Made by a program: the position numbers and the translations under genes. 64,000 bases of DNA. Origin: Vibrio pectenicida. Lineage in GTDB: Bacteria > Pseudomonadota > Gammaproteobacteria > Enterobacterales > Vibrionaceae. The notes beneath the pieces were generated by a model. The model searched no databases, was not told the origin of the DNA, and saw nothing but the letters and a program-made list of their open reading frames with translations. Every line of letters begins with the position of its first letter. Positions within the stretch are counted from its first letter, which is position 1. The DNA lies in the NCBI GenBank assembly GCA_024347015.1, contig AP024889.1, forward strand, positions 1,798,001 to 1,862,000, in the 5' to 3' direction. This document shows, piece by piece, positions 17,167 to 25,775 of the stretch.

Positions 17167-18360
17167 TTAATTGCCAATAATGTGCTGGTACAACTCTGGA
17201 TCAGTGGCGCCTTCAGTACCAATCACTAAAATTTGGCTATCTTGGGTTAAGTTCAACTTTTGAGCATAAACCTCATCTTGCTTCGCGATAATCGCTGCAG
17301 CAAAACCAGGTACTGCCGACTCACCAGCTTCTATCGTCACTGCCGTTTGCTCGCCACTCGCCAGCATTCGCATAGCTTGTGGGATCGCATCTTCACTCAG
17401 CGTCATAAAATCATCAGCGCCATTTTGCAAAATAGTCCAAGCTAAACTTGAAACTTCGCCACATGCGAGGCCCGCCATAATCGTCTCTAGATCACCTGTA
17501 ACCACAACAGGTTCACCTGCTTGAGCACTTTTCTGTAAACAGTTAGCTTGCTCAGGCTCTACAATAATAAAACGTGGACGATGCACTCCCCAAAGATCCC
17601 AGAAGTAACCGCATACCGCTGATGCTAAACCACCTACCCCGCCCTGCACGAAGACATGTGTGGGAATTTCGCCATCAAGTTGCTCGACAATTTCAGCCAA
17701 CATAGCGGTATAACCTAAAGCGACGTCTTTAGGAATCTCCAAATAACCTTCATAAGAAGTATCTGATACAATCACACGGTTATTTGCTCTTGCTTCTGAA
17801 TCGGCTAACCGAACAGATTCGTCATAATTACCACTAATACGTATGACTTCAGCGCCAAACGCTTCCATCGCTTGCTTACGTCCTTTTGATACATCGCGAT
17901 GAATGTAAATAATACAACCACAACCAAACATTTGCGCACCCCATGCGACAGAGCGACCATGGTTTCCATCTGTCGCACAACTAACGACAATTTCAGCGAC
18001 TTCTGATTTCCACTCACCGTTTAGTAATTGATTTATCGTCGCGTTCTTACCGTAACGACTCATCATCTCAATCTGAAGCTGTCGAGCTACGGCATATGCG
18101 CCACCTAATGCTTTAAAGCTCTTTAAGCCAAAACGCTGCGATTCATCTTTGTACCAAAACTGACTAACCCCCACAGCATCAGCGATATCATTAAGTGAAT
18201 GTAAAGGAGTAACAGAATAACCCGGCCATTGAGAAATATCCTTAATTCCCTGCTCAGATGTCGCGACGCAAAGAATATCACGTTGCTTACTTGAATACTC
18301 CCGTTCAGGATGTGCTTTAGGGTTAACATAGTGCGTCAAAGTACCTGTCAGTAACTGCAT
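17167..18360 (-). CDS. dpaL: Diaminopropionate ammonia-lyase-like PLP enzyme
   Basis: A 397-residue fold-type II PLP enzyme. DpaL of E. coli (YgeX, 398 residues) converts 2,3-diaminopropionate to pyruvate and ammonia. Visible are YKDESQRFGLKSFKALGG with the PLP lysine (about 78-81), SCATDGNHGRSVAWGAQMFG, FVQGGVGGLASAVCGYF (phosphate-binding glycines) and VIGTEGATDP at the end. The SFKALGG and TDGNHG motifs are those of the DpaL group. The ATG is preceded by AAGGA. The neighbours (M20 hydrolase, Lrp regulator) recall the E. coli ygeX-ygeY pairing, which supports the call; activity on other amino acids is possible. Confidence 0.85.
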   Translation of the reverse strand: MQLLTGTLTHYVNPKAHPEREYSSKQRDILCVATSEQGIKDISQWPGYSVTPLHSLNDIADAVGVSQFWYKDESQRFGLKSFKALGGAYAVARQLQIEMMSRYGKNATINQLLNGEWKSEVAEIVVSCATDGNHGRSVAWGAQMFGCGCIIYIHRDVSKGRKQAMEAFGAEVIRISGNYDESVRLADSEARANNRVIVSDTSYEGYLEIPKDVALGYTAMLAEIVEQLDGEIPTHVFVQGGVGGLASAVCGYFWDLWGVHRPRFIIVEPEQANCLQKSAQAGEPVVVTGDLETIMAGLACGEVSSLAWTILQNGADDFMTLSEDAIPQAMRMLASGEQTAVTIEAGESAVPGFAAAIIAKQDEVYAQKLNLTQDSQILVIGTEGATDPELYQHIIGN

Positions 18361-18482
18361 AAAGGTCGTCCTTATTAATCATTCACGATATTCCTTACTA
18401 CACCCTTCGGTTTGTAAGGATTGCGGAGATAATATTCTACCGGAGACAATGTGTCGTAATTGTGCTTTCTAAAAACTATATC

Positions 18483-18492
18483 TGCGGAAATT
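18483..18492 (-). promoter_or_regulatory. Operator half-site upstream of dpaL
   Basis: TGCGGAAATT (plus-strand reading) repeats one arm of the dyad at 16453-16467. It lies about 125 bp upstream of dpaL, between dpaL and the beta-lactamase gene. It is a short match and could be chance. Confidence 0.3.
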
Positions 18493-18584
18493 ACTTACTT
18501 CAATACTGTTTAATGCAGGATTTACCCCAAATCTAACTGAACCATAATGAAAATGATTTGTTGCCAATATTTATACCTAGCATA

Positions 18585-19334
18585 TTATAAACTTTCTGCG
18601 ATACCGATAGTATGGGTAATACTGTCTGTCCCCTCACCAACACTGCCATGCCCAGGAACAACGAATCGAGCCTCAGGGTACTTACTTAGTACTTTTTTAG
18701 CCGAGTTTGCCCATTCTTTTTTAACAGCATCACCAGTCCATCCGATAGTGTTAACTTCACCGGCTCGAATTAAACACCCACCAAGTAACACCTGCTCTTT
18801 TGGCAGCCAAATAACCGTATTGTCTTTGGTATGGCCAGCCCCTGGGTAAAATACTTCAATCTTATTTTCTAGCAGCACAAAGTTATCATCTGAAAATTGA
18901 TGATTAGTGGCTTTTTTATGATCAGATCGTAAAAATGTATTCGTTAATACAGAAGCATATGTCTCAAAGTTATGCGCTTGTAGGTATTCTAAACCACCGG
19001 TTCGATCTTCATGAAAGTGAGAAAATACTGTTTTCTTTAGCTCTAGACCTTTGTTTTCAATCCACATCATCATTTGGGGCATATTGGATGCATTCCATGG
19101 TGTATCAATTAAATACGCATCCTTTCCATCAACATACAATAATGAGTTAGCGTCCATTAAAATAGGTTTATCTGGATCCTGTAGATTTTTAAATTCACGG
19201 AAAGATTTTACTAAAAAAACATTATTAGTAATTTTTTCAAATTGGAGAGGTTTTACTACATCATCCGATGCAAAAGCATGAAAGCTGATAGCAGCACTTA
19301 AAAACGCTAAAGTAATTTTAAACATAAACTTCAT
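18585..19334 (-). CDS. Probable subclass B1 metallo-beta-lactamase
   Basis: A 249-residue periplasmic protein with a signal peptide (about 1-22, ending FHAFA-SD). All six zinc ligands of subclass B1 can be placed: HFHEDRTGG (the HxHxD motif), GAGHTKDN (His of site 1), LLGGCLIRAGEV (the Cys of site 2) and VVPGHGSVG (final His). YLIDTPW upstream is the usual B1 strand. Length fits the family. It has its own unit between dpaL and the chemoreceptor, with no integron or insertion sequence nearby, so it looks chromosomal. Hydrolysis of carbapenems is expected from the ligand set but cannot be confirmed from sequence. Confidence 0.85.
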   Translation of the reverse strand: MKFMFKITLAFLSAAISFHAFASDDVVKPLQFEKITNNVFLVKSFREFKNLQDPDKPILMDANSLLYVDGKDAYLIDTPWNASNMPQMMMWIENKGLELKKTVFSHFHEDRTGGLEYLQAHNFETYASVLTNTFLRSDHKKATNHQFSDDNFVLLENKIEVFYPGAGHTKDNTVIWLPKEQVLLGGCLIRAGEVNTIGWTGDAVKKEWANSAKKVLSKYPEARFVVPGHGSVGEGTDSITHTIGIAESL

Positions 19335-19431
19335 TCATTCTTACGGTCGCTCTAACAATACAGTACAACCCCTTTCAATAGTGTTAGTTCAATGTGAAAA
19401 AAGAGACTAATAGTCCATTTTTGGTTAAAAC

Positions 19432-19468
19432 TAAAGTGGCATAACTTACCTTTAGTTAAGCCACTTTA
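19432..19468 (-). terminator. Terminator of the chemoreceptor gene
   Basis: TAAAGTGGC pairs with GCCACTTTA, and inside it TAACT pairs with AGTTA, a 14-bp stem with one A-A mismatch. On the minus strand it is followed by a TTTT tract. It lies 41 bp past the stop at 19509. Confidence 0.7.
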
Positions 19469-19508
19469 TATCGACACTCTGAGTTAATCGCTTTATTTAG
19501 CTAAGTTG

Positions 19509-21392
19509 TTAAAGCTTAAAGCGACCAATTTCTTGCTCCAATTGGTAAGAAAGCTCAGAAAGCTGGGCTGCTTGCGCAGCAGCGTCGTGCGCTTCACCTG
19601 CTAACTCATCAGAAACATCTCGTATACCAACGGTATTGCGAGTAACTTCCGAGGTCACAGAGGCTTGCTCTTCCGCGGCAGAGGCTATTTGCGTCGCCAT
19701 ATCACTAATTTGCTCTACGGCCGACTGAATTTGATTAAGACTAATTGCCGCAGAGTCCGCATCGCTAACACTAGTATCAGCCAACTGGCGGCTATCACTC
19801 ATGATAGTGACTGCTTTGCCTGTTGTACTTTGTAATGTTTCAATCATTTGCTGGATTTCTTTGGTTGAGGCATGAGTGCGTTGACTCAGTACTCTAACTT
19901 CATCGGCAACCACTGCGAATCCACGTCCTTGCTCTCCTGCACGTGCGGCTTCAATTGCTGCATTCAATGCGAGTAAGTTTGTTTGTTCAGCAATGTTTTG
20001 GATGGTAGAAAGAATGGTGCTGATGCTATTGCCATGCACTTCAAGTTCCTGAATAACTTCAGTGGCAACTTCGACCTCCTGCGCTAGATTCTGAATCGAA
20101 CTCTGCGTTTGTACCACCTTCTGTCCACCATGAACACACGCCGTCACAGCTTCTGTCGAATTCTGAGCGGTGTTATCTGCATTGCCCGCAATTTCTTGAG
20201 TCGCAGCAGCCATTTCATTGATAGCTGTCGCAACCATGTTGATTTCATCCTGTTGCAAACGAATCCGCGCACTACGTTCTTCTGCTTGTGAAGCCGTTTG
20301 CTTCGACTGATCAGACAGGGATGCTGAGACCTTGCTCAATTTTGAGACCATAGCATGCATGTGACCAACGAAGGTGTTAAAGTTTTCGGCCAATTGACCC
20401 ACTTCATCATCACTTCTCGGTTCAAGACGTTGCGTTAAATCCCCTTCACCTGAAGCAATCTCTTCAAGAGCCTTAGATACCCGCCCAAGATCGCGAAATA
20501 AGAAGTTTACTAACCAAGAGACAACAGCAATAACCAAAAGAGTGACGATAAGCGCTGTTAGTATCAAGTCTTGAAGTAATGCTGAATGACTGGCTTCTTC
20601 TGTTTGACGGTCCATTTCTAGAGCGAAAATCCATTCAGTACCTGGCACCCTTTTGAAGAAGTAAAACTTGTCTTGGCCATTACGTTCAACAATGCTCATT
20701 GAACCTTCTTTAGCCGATCGCGTAATTGAAGCCATGGTTAACTCGCCTGCAAGAGTTGAGACGGGTTTTAGTAACAGCTCTTTATTGGGGTGCGCTAAAA
20801 ATGTTCCATCTTGGGTATCAATAAGCATTGCATAAGCGTTATCACCTGCATCAAGATTAATCACATCATTGATCAACTGATCAATCAGCACATCAGCCCC
20901 AACTACGCCAATAAAGGCGCCATTTTGACGAACGGGTTCGGCAATAGTGACAAGCAATGCATTAGTTATGGCGTCTTGATAAGCTGTAGTAATAATCTGG
21001 TGGCCGGCATTATTCGCATCTTGATACCAAGGACGAACTCGAGGATCATAATCTGCACGATTTCTCTCAGGATGTGAACGGAGCATCTCTCCCCTGGGCG
21101 TGCCTAGGAAAATGTCATCAAACCCACCAGCCTGGCGCGCTTGTTGTAAAAAAGGTACTACATCACTTTGTTGGGCATTGCCATTAAATGCTTGGGCGAT
21201 ATCTTTACGAATTTTAATCCAATCCGAAATACCTTCTGAGGCGGTTTTGGTCAAGCTATCTGCCCTAGCAATAACGCCATTACGAGTTTGTTTAAAAAGT
21301 TGATCAGCGGAAAGCCAAGTAAGTACTCCAGCCATTAGCAATACAGCTAATAAGCTGGCACCTATGAGTTTTTGTTTTAGAGACAATTTCAT
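19509..21392 (-). CDS. Methyl-accepting chemotaxis protein with dCache sensor
   Basis: A 627-residue chemoreceptor. A membrane helix at about 8-27 ([18 protein letters not shown]) is followed by a periplasmic dCache_1 domain with [30 protein letters not shown] and [14 protein letters not shown] second membrane helix lies near 270-295, then HAMP and the signalling domain with the hairpin [20 protein letters not shown] and [12 protein letters not shown]. The dCache residues (RPWYxxA, and D in GADV) recall amino-acid binding receptors. The frame is open to 21443, with ATGs at 21443, 21407 and 21392; none has a strong ribosome-binding site, and I chose the one that starts at the basic MKLSLKQKL. 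Confidence 0.9.
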   Translation of the reverse strand: MKLSLKQKLIGASLLAVLLMAGVLTWLSADQLFKQTRNGVIARADSLTKTASEGISDWIKIRKDIAQAFNGNAQQSDVVPFLQQARQAGGFDDIFLGTPRGEMLRSHPERNRADYDPRVRPWYQDANNAGHQIITTAYQDAITNALLVTIAEPVRQNGAFIGVVGADVLIDQLINDVINLDAGDNAYAMLIDTQDGTFLAHPNKELLLKPVSTLAGELTMASITRSAKEGSMSIVERNGQDKFYFFKRVPGTEWIFALEMDRQTEEASHSALLQDLILTALIVTLLVIAVVSWLVNFLFRDLGRVSKALEEIASGEGDLTQRLEPRSDDEVGQLAENFNTFVGHMHAMVSKLSKVSASLSDQSKQTASQAEERSARIRLQQDEINMVATAINEMAAATQEIAGNADNTAQNSTEAVTACVHGGQKVVQTQSSIQNLAQEVEVATEVIQELEVHGNSISTILSTIQNIAEQTNLLALNAAIEAARAGEQGRGFAVVADEVRVLSQRTHASTKEIQQMIETLQSTTGKAVTIMSDSRQLADTSVSDADSAAISLNQIQSAVEQISDMATQIASAAEEQASVTSEVTRNTVGIRDVSDELAGEAHDAAAQAAQLSELSYQLEQEIGRFKL

Positions 21393-21643
21393 GATTTTTA
21401 TATTCATATAGGAATAGACTGAAGTCTTTAATTTTATCGACAAACTTTTCTCGTTGCACGTAATATTATTAAAATATCACTTACTTGTAACTATTTGTAA
21501 TAAAGTATTTTTTGAGCCGCTATAATGGCTATATTTCTTAGCCACTTTTATATATAAGCGACCGATTTTCCTGATCACTTAAATATTTTTTCTGATTGCC
21601 AGCGGAAGGGGTATATTAACTAATCTATTGAATGATAGAAAAC

Positions 21644-21673
21644 AAAAAGCCGAGCTTAACGCTCGGCTTTTTT
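21644..21673 (-). terminator. Terminator of gyrA
   Basis: AAAAGCCGAGC and GCTCGGCTTTT form an 11-bp stem around a five-base loop, with T-runs on both strands. It lies 18 bp past the gyrA stop. It could also work on the plus strand, but no plus-strand gene enters it. Confidence 0.9.
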
Positions 21674-21690
21674 CTAATAAAGCAAATATA

Positions 21691-24312
21691 TTACTGCTGT
21701 TCTTCACTATCTGAATTTGATTCTGGCTCAGTCAGCTCTACGCTAGCACTCGCCTCCTCTCCTTCATCCTGCAGCAATTCAGATTCTTCAATCTCATCAA
21801 TTCGCTGAAGACCAACAACATTTTCATCGGCAGCAGTTCGAATCAAGGTCACACCTAAGGTATTACGTCCAACTTGACTCACTTCTGCAACTCGAGTACG
21901 GACTAAGGTTCCTGCGTCAGTGATCATCATCATCTCATCACCTTCTTCGACTTGAACAGCACCAACAACACTGCCATTTCTCTCAGAAACCTTAATCGAG
22001 ACAACACCTTGAGTTGCACGTCCTTTAGTTGGATATTCAGCCAACTCAGTACGTTTACCATAGCCGTTTTGTGTCACCGTCAAGATATCACCTTCATTAG
22101 AAGGAACAATCAGTGATACGACTTGATCGTCATTAGCTAACTTCATACCGCGTACACCAGCAGCGGTACGTCCCATTGCTCTAACCTTGTCTTCGGTGAA
22201 GCGGACCACTTTACCCGCTTTCGAGAACAACATGATATCACTCTCACCGTTTGTAATATCAACGCCGATCAGCGAATCATCATCACGCAAGTTTACTGCA
22301 ATAAGGCCATTTGAACGAACATTAGAAAATTGATCTAAAGAGGTTTTCTTAACGGTACCATCACCTGTTGCCATAAAGATAAACTTGTCAGGGGAAAACT
22401 CACTAACGGGCAAAATGGCCGTAATGCGTTCATTCTCTTCCAAAGGCAACACATTGACAATGGGCTTACCACGAGCAGTACGCGATGCTTGTGGCAGTTG
22501 ATAAACTTTAAGACGGTAAGTCTTACCACGAGTGGAGAAACATAAAATGTTATCGTGAGTATTAGCAACTAAAAGACGTTCAATGTAGTCTTCATCTTTC
22601 ATCCTAGTTGCACTCTTACCTTTTCCTCCACGACGTTGAGACTCATAGTCACGAAGCAGCTGATACTTAACGTAGCCTTCATGAGACAGTGTCACAACAA
22701 CATCTTCACGAGCAATAAGCTCTTCCATATCGATATCATGGATAGCCGTAGTAATCTCAGTACGACGTGTATCACCAAAGGCATTGCGAACCGCTTCTAG
22801 TTCTTCACGAATCACTTCCATCAAGCGTTCAGTACTCGCCAGAATATGCATCAACTCAGCAATTTCTTCTAGAAGCTGTTTGTATTCATCAAGAATTTTC
22901 TCATGCTCTAGGCCTGTCAATTTTTGAAGGCGTAGATCTAAAATAGCTTGTGCTTGCTGCTCAGTTAAAAAATATTGGTTGTTACGAATACCGAATTGAG
23001 GCTCTAGCCAATCAGGACGAGCGGCATCTGTACCAGCACGCTCAAGCATGGTCGTAACATTACCTAAATCCCAACCACGGGCAACTAAGCCTGCTTTCGC
23101 TTCAGCAGGTGAAGGTGCACGGCGAATAAGCTCGATAATTTCGTCAATATTTGCCAGTGCAAGAGCAAGGCCTTCAAGGATATGGGCGCGATCACGAGCT
23201 TTACGCAGTTCAAAGATAGTACGACGAGTCACCACTTCGCGGCGATGATCAACAAAGCACTTGATCATCTCTTTGAGATTAAACAGTTGTGGCTGACCAT
23301 TGTTCAGCGCAACCATATTAATACCAAAAGTAGTCTGCAATTGAGTATGCGTATAAAGGTTGTTTAGCACAACCTCACCGACAGCATCACGTTTACATTC
23401 AACAACAATGCGCATACCGTCTTTGTCAGACTCATCACGCAGTGCACTAATACCTTCAACTTTCTTGTCTTTAACTAACTCAGCAATTTTTTCAACCAGT
23501 CGAGCTTTGTTAACTTGGTAGGGGATCTCAGTAACGATGATCGTTTCTTTACCGTTTTTGTCAGCTTCAACACTGGCTTTGGAGCGCATGTAAACTTTAC
23601 CGCGACCCGTTTTATACGCATCAACTATACCTTTACGACCGCTGATTAGCGCAGCCGTTGGGAAGTCAGGGCCTGGAATGTAATCCATCAACTCATCAAT
23701 AGTGATATCTTCATTATTGATATATGCAAAACAGCCATCAATCACTTCACTAAGGTTATGTGGAGGGATGTTGGTTGCCATACCTACCGCGATACCGGAA
23801 GCACCATTGACTAGTAGATTAGGAACCTTGGTTGGCAAAACCGCAGGGATTTGCTCAGTGCCATCATAGTTTGGTACGTAATCAACGGTTTCCTTTTCGA
23901 GGTCAGCCAAAAGCTCATGAGCAATTTTTGACATTCGAACTTCGGTATAACGCATTGCCGCTGCTGAATCACCATCAATGGAACCAAAGTTACCTTGACC
24001 ATCAACAAGCATATAACGCAGTGAAAACGGCTGAGCCATACGTACAATCGTATCATATACTGCACTATCACCATGGGGGTGATATTTACCGATAACGTCA
24101 CCCACAACACGGGCAGATTTTTTATATGGTTTATTCCAGTCATTGCCCAATACATTCATCGCGAACAATACGCGACGGTGCACAGGCTTTAGGCCATCAC
24201 GCACATCTGGAAGAGCACGACCAACGATAACGGACATCGCATAGTCAAGGTATGAACCTCTTAGCTCATCTTCAATGTTTACGGGCGTGATCTCTTTAGC
24301 TAGATCGCTCAT
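21691..24312 (-). CDS. gyrA: DNA gyrase subunit A
   Basis: An 873-residue type II topoisomerase subunit, which cuts and rejoins DNA during negative supercoiling. The catalytic tyrosine is Tyr122 in AAAMRYTE. The quinolone-resistance region reads [10 protein letters not shown] with Ser83 and Asp87, the wild-type residues. The C-terminal beta-pinwheel carries the GyrA box QRRGGKG, and the tail is acidic ([10 protein letters not shown]). The gene is divergent from ubiG over 287 bp, an arrangement common in Vibrio and enterobacteria. Confidence 0.98.
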   Translation of the reverse strand: MSDLAKEITPVNIEDELRGSYLDYAMSVIVGRALPDVRDGLKPVHRRVLFAMNVLGNDWNKPYKKSARVVGDVIGKYHPHGDSAVYDTIVRMAQPFSLRYMLVDGQGNFGSIDGDSAAAMRYTEVRMSKIAHELLADLEKETVDYVPNYDGTEQIPAVLPTKVPNLLVNGASGIAVGMATNIPPHNLSEVIDGCFAYINNEDITIDELMDYIPGPDFPTAALISGRKGIVDAYKTGRGKVYMRSKASVEADKNGKETIIVTEIPYQVNKARLVEKIAELVKDKKVEGISALRDESDKDGMRIVVECKRDAVGEVVLNNLYTHTQLQTTFGINMVALNNGQPQLFNLKEMIKCFVDHRREVVTRRTIFELRKARDRAHILEGLALALANIDEIIELIRRAPSPAEAKAGLVARGWDLGNVTTMLERAGTDAARPDWLEPQFGIRNNQYFLTEQQAQAILDLRLQKLTGLEHEKILDEYKQLLEEIAELMHILASTERLMEVIREELEAVRNAFGDTRRTEITTAIHDIDMEELIAREDVVVTLSHEGYVKYQLLRDYESQRRGGKGKSATRMKDEDYIERLLVANTHDNILCFSTRGKTYRLKVYQLPQASRTARGKPIVNVLPLEENERITAILPVSEFSPDKFIFMATGDGTVKKTSLDQFSNVRSNGLIAVNLRDDDSLIGVDITNGESDIMLFSKAGKVVRFTEDKVRAMGRTAAGVRGMKLANDDQVVSLIVPSNEGDILTVTQNGYGKRTELAEYPTKGRATQGVVSIKVSERNGSVVGAVQVEEGDEMMMITDAGTLVRTRVAEVSQVGRNTLGVTLIRTAADENVVGLQRIDEIEESELLQDEGEEASASVELTEPESNSDSEEQQ

Positions 24313-24599
24313 AGAGCCAATATCCCTCTATTTGTAGATCGTATGTACAATACGTTTAAGTCGCAAAAATATAACACACAAATGCCAAGTTCGGCATTAC
24401 TTTCCCTCACCTTTTATCAGGTTGTGAGCTTGGTAGTGAATCAAACGCTGAGAAATTAAACACTGTTATTTTATCTCGCTGATTTAGTGGCTAGATTTTC
24501 ACCACTCCATCAGAAAAGTCTCCCAAGCTATGGAGTGTAGTCAGTTAGAGAGTATAATATTATCCTATTCATGGAAGTTACTGAGAAAAGACACCACTT

Positions 24600-25307
24600 A
24601 TGACTCTTTCAAAAAATGTCGATCCAAATGAAATTAAAAAATTTGAAGATATGGCCTCGCGCTGGTGGGATAAAGAAGGAGAATTCAAACCTCTTCACCA
24701 AATCAATCCGCTACGCTTGAATTATGTCTTGGATAATGCTGGTGGCTTGTTTGGTAAAAAAGTTCTTGATGTAGGGTGCGGTGGCGGTATTTTGGCTGAA
24801 AGTATGGCAAAAGAAGGCGCTATAGTAACGGGCTTAGACATGGGTAAAGAACCTTTGGAGGTGGCTAGGTTGCATGCACTCGAAACTGGCACAAAACTCA
24901 CCTATATCCAAAGCACTATTGAAGATCATGCACAAGAAAACCAAGGTAAATATGATGTTGTTACCTGTATGGAAATGCTAGAACATGTACCTGACCCGCA
25001 CTCTGTTATTACTGCTTGCTCTGCCCTAGTAAAACAAGGCGGGCATGTGTTTTTTTCAACGCTCAATCGCAACTTTAAATCGTATTTATTTGCGATAATG
25101 GGAGCTGAAAAGTTGTTGCGTATTGTGCCGGAAGGGACTCACGATCACGATAGATTTATTCGACCTGCTGAGCTGCTTAAAATGATCGATACTACTGACT
25201 TAACTGATATGGGAATAACTGGCTTAGGGTACAACCCCATCACTGACACTTACAAACTTGGAACAAACGTGGACGTCAACTACATAGTCTACACCAGTAA
25301 GTTTTAA
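24600..25307 (+). CDS. ubiG: Ubiquinone biosynthesis O-methyltransferase
   Basis: A 235-residue SAM-dependent enzyme that carries out both O-methylations of ubiquinone synthesis. The N terminus has [20 protein letters not shown], then SAM motif [17 protein letters not shown] (about 58-73), [24 protein letters not shown] and FFSTLNRN. Length and the DMASRWWD start are typical of UbiG. It is divergent from gyrA and followed by a hairpin terminator at 25342-25375. Confidence 0.97.
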   Translation: MTLSKNVDPNEIKKFEDMASRWWDKEGEFKPLHQINPLRLNYVLDNAGGLFGKKVLDVGCGGGILAESMAKEGAIVTGLDMGKEPLEVARLHALETGTKLTYIQSTIEDHAQENQGKYDVVTCMEMLEHVPDPHSVITACSALVKQGGHVFFSTLNRNFKSYLFAIMGAEKLLRIVPEGTHDHDRFIRPAELLKMIDTTDLTDMGITGLGYNPITDTYKLGTNVDVNYIVYTSKF

Positions 25308-25341
25308 CCAACTCTCCATCAAGCGCCAGTACGATATGCTC

Positions 25342-25375
25342 AAAGCGGTAGCACACATATGCTACCGTTTTTGTT
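25342..25375 (+). terminator. Terminator of ubiG
   Basis: CGGTAGCA and TGCTACCG form a perfect 8-bp stem around six bases, followed by TTTTTGTTTTT. It lies 35 bp after the ubiG stop. Confidence 0.9.
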
Positions 25376-25574
25376 TTTATTTCAAGGTTATTTTTACTGT
25401 TTTGGTTCCAAAATGAGCACTTAGAATTCACGCTCAGAATGTTCGAAAGATCAAGGAATTTTTTTTTAAATATGGTTACTAATAAACCAATCCTAAAATA
25501 GCATTTTTTTACAATCAATTGGCTCCTATCTCCATCGGTTAGTACCCACTTACTGAAATTTTTAATTTTGTTAG

Positions 25575-25583
25575 TTATCCACA
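25575..25583 (+). promoter_or_regulatory. DnaA box upstream of nrdA
   Basis: TTATCCACA is the consensus DnaA box. It lies about 200 bp upstream of nrdA. In E. coli DnaA binds upstream of nrdAB and links its expression to replication; the same is inferred here. Confidence 0.6.
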
Positions 25584-25652
25584 AGTCATCCAAGTTCTTC
25601 AACTTGAAAAGCTTTCTAGATAGCACTATCTTGTAAGTCGAATAGCAATGCA

Positions 25653-25689
25653 CCCCTATATGTTGTGTTTGTACTACAATATGTAGATA
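25653..25689 (+). promoter_or_regulatory. Tandem NrdR-like boxes of nrdA
   Basis: The first box (25653-25668, centre CTATATGTTGTGT) matches about 13 of 16 positions of the NrdR consensus ACACtATATaTtGtGt. The second (25674-25689, centre CAATATGTAG) is weaker. They are 21 bp apart, two helical turns, as NrdR pairs require. Repression by NrdR bound to deoxynucleotide is inferred. Confidence 0.6.
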
Positions 25690-25775
25690 GACTTTGATCA
25701 CAAAGCTGTAACGTTTTTGAAGCAATTTGCATAGAAACACGGCTTTTATCAGTTTTGTTAGGGAAATTAAGCAGA

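Larger units (their letters stand above)
25308..25775 (+). promoter_or_regulatory. ubiG-nrdA intergenic region
   Basis: A 468-bp stretch without a convincing gene. It holds the ubiG terminator, a DnaA box at 25575-25583 and two NrdR-like boxes at 25653-25668 and 25674-25689, upstream of nrdA. Two minus-strand open frames here (to 25740 and 25879) overlap these elements and show no family features. Confidence 0.7.
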
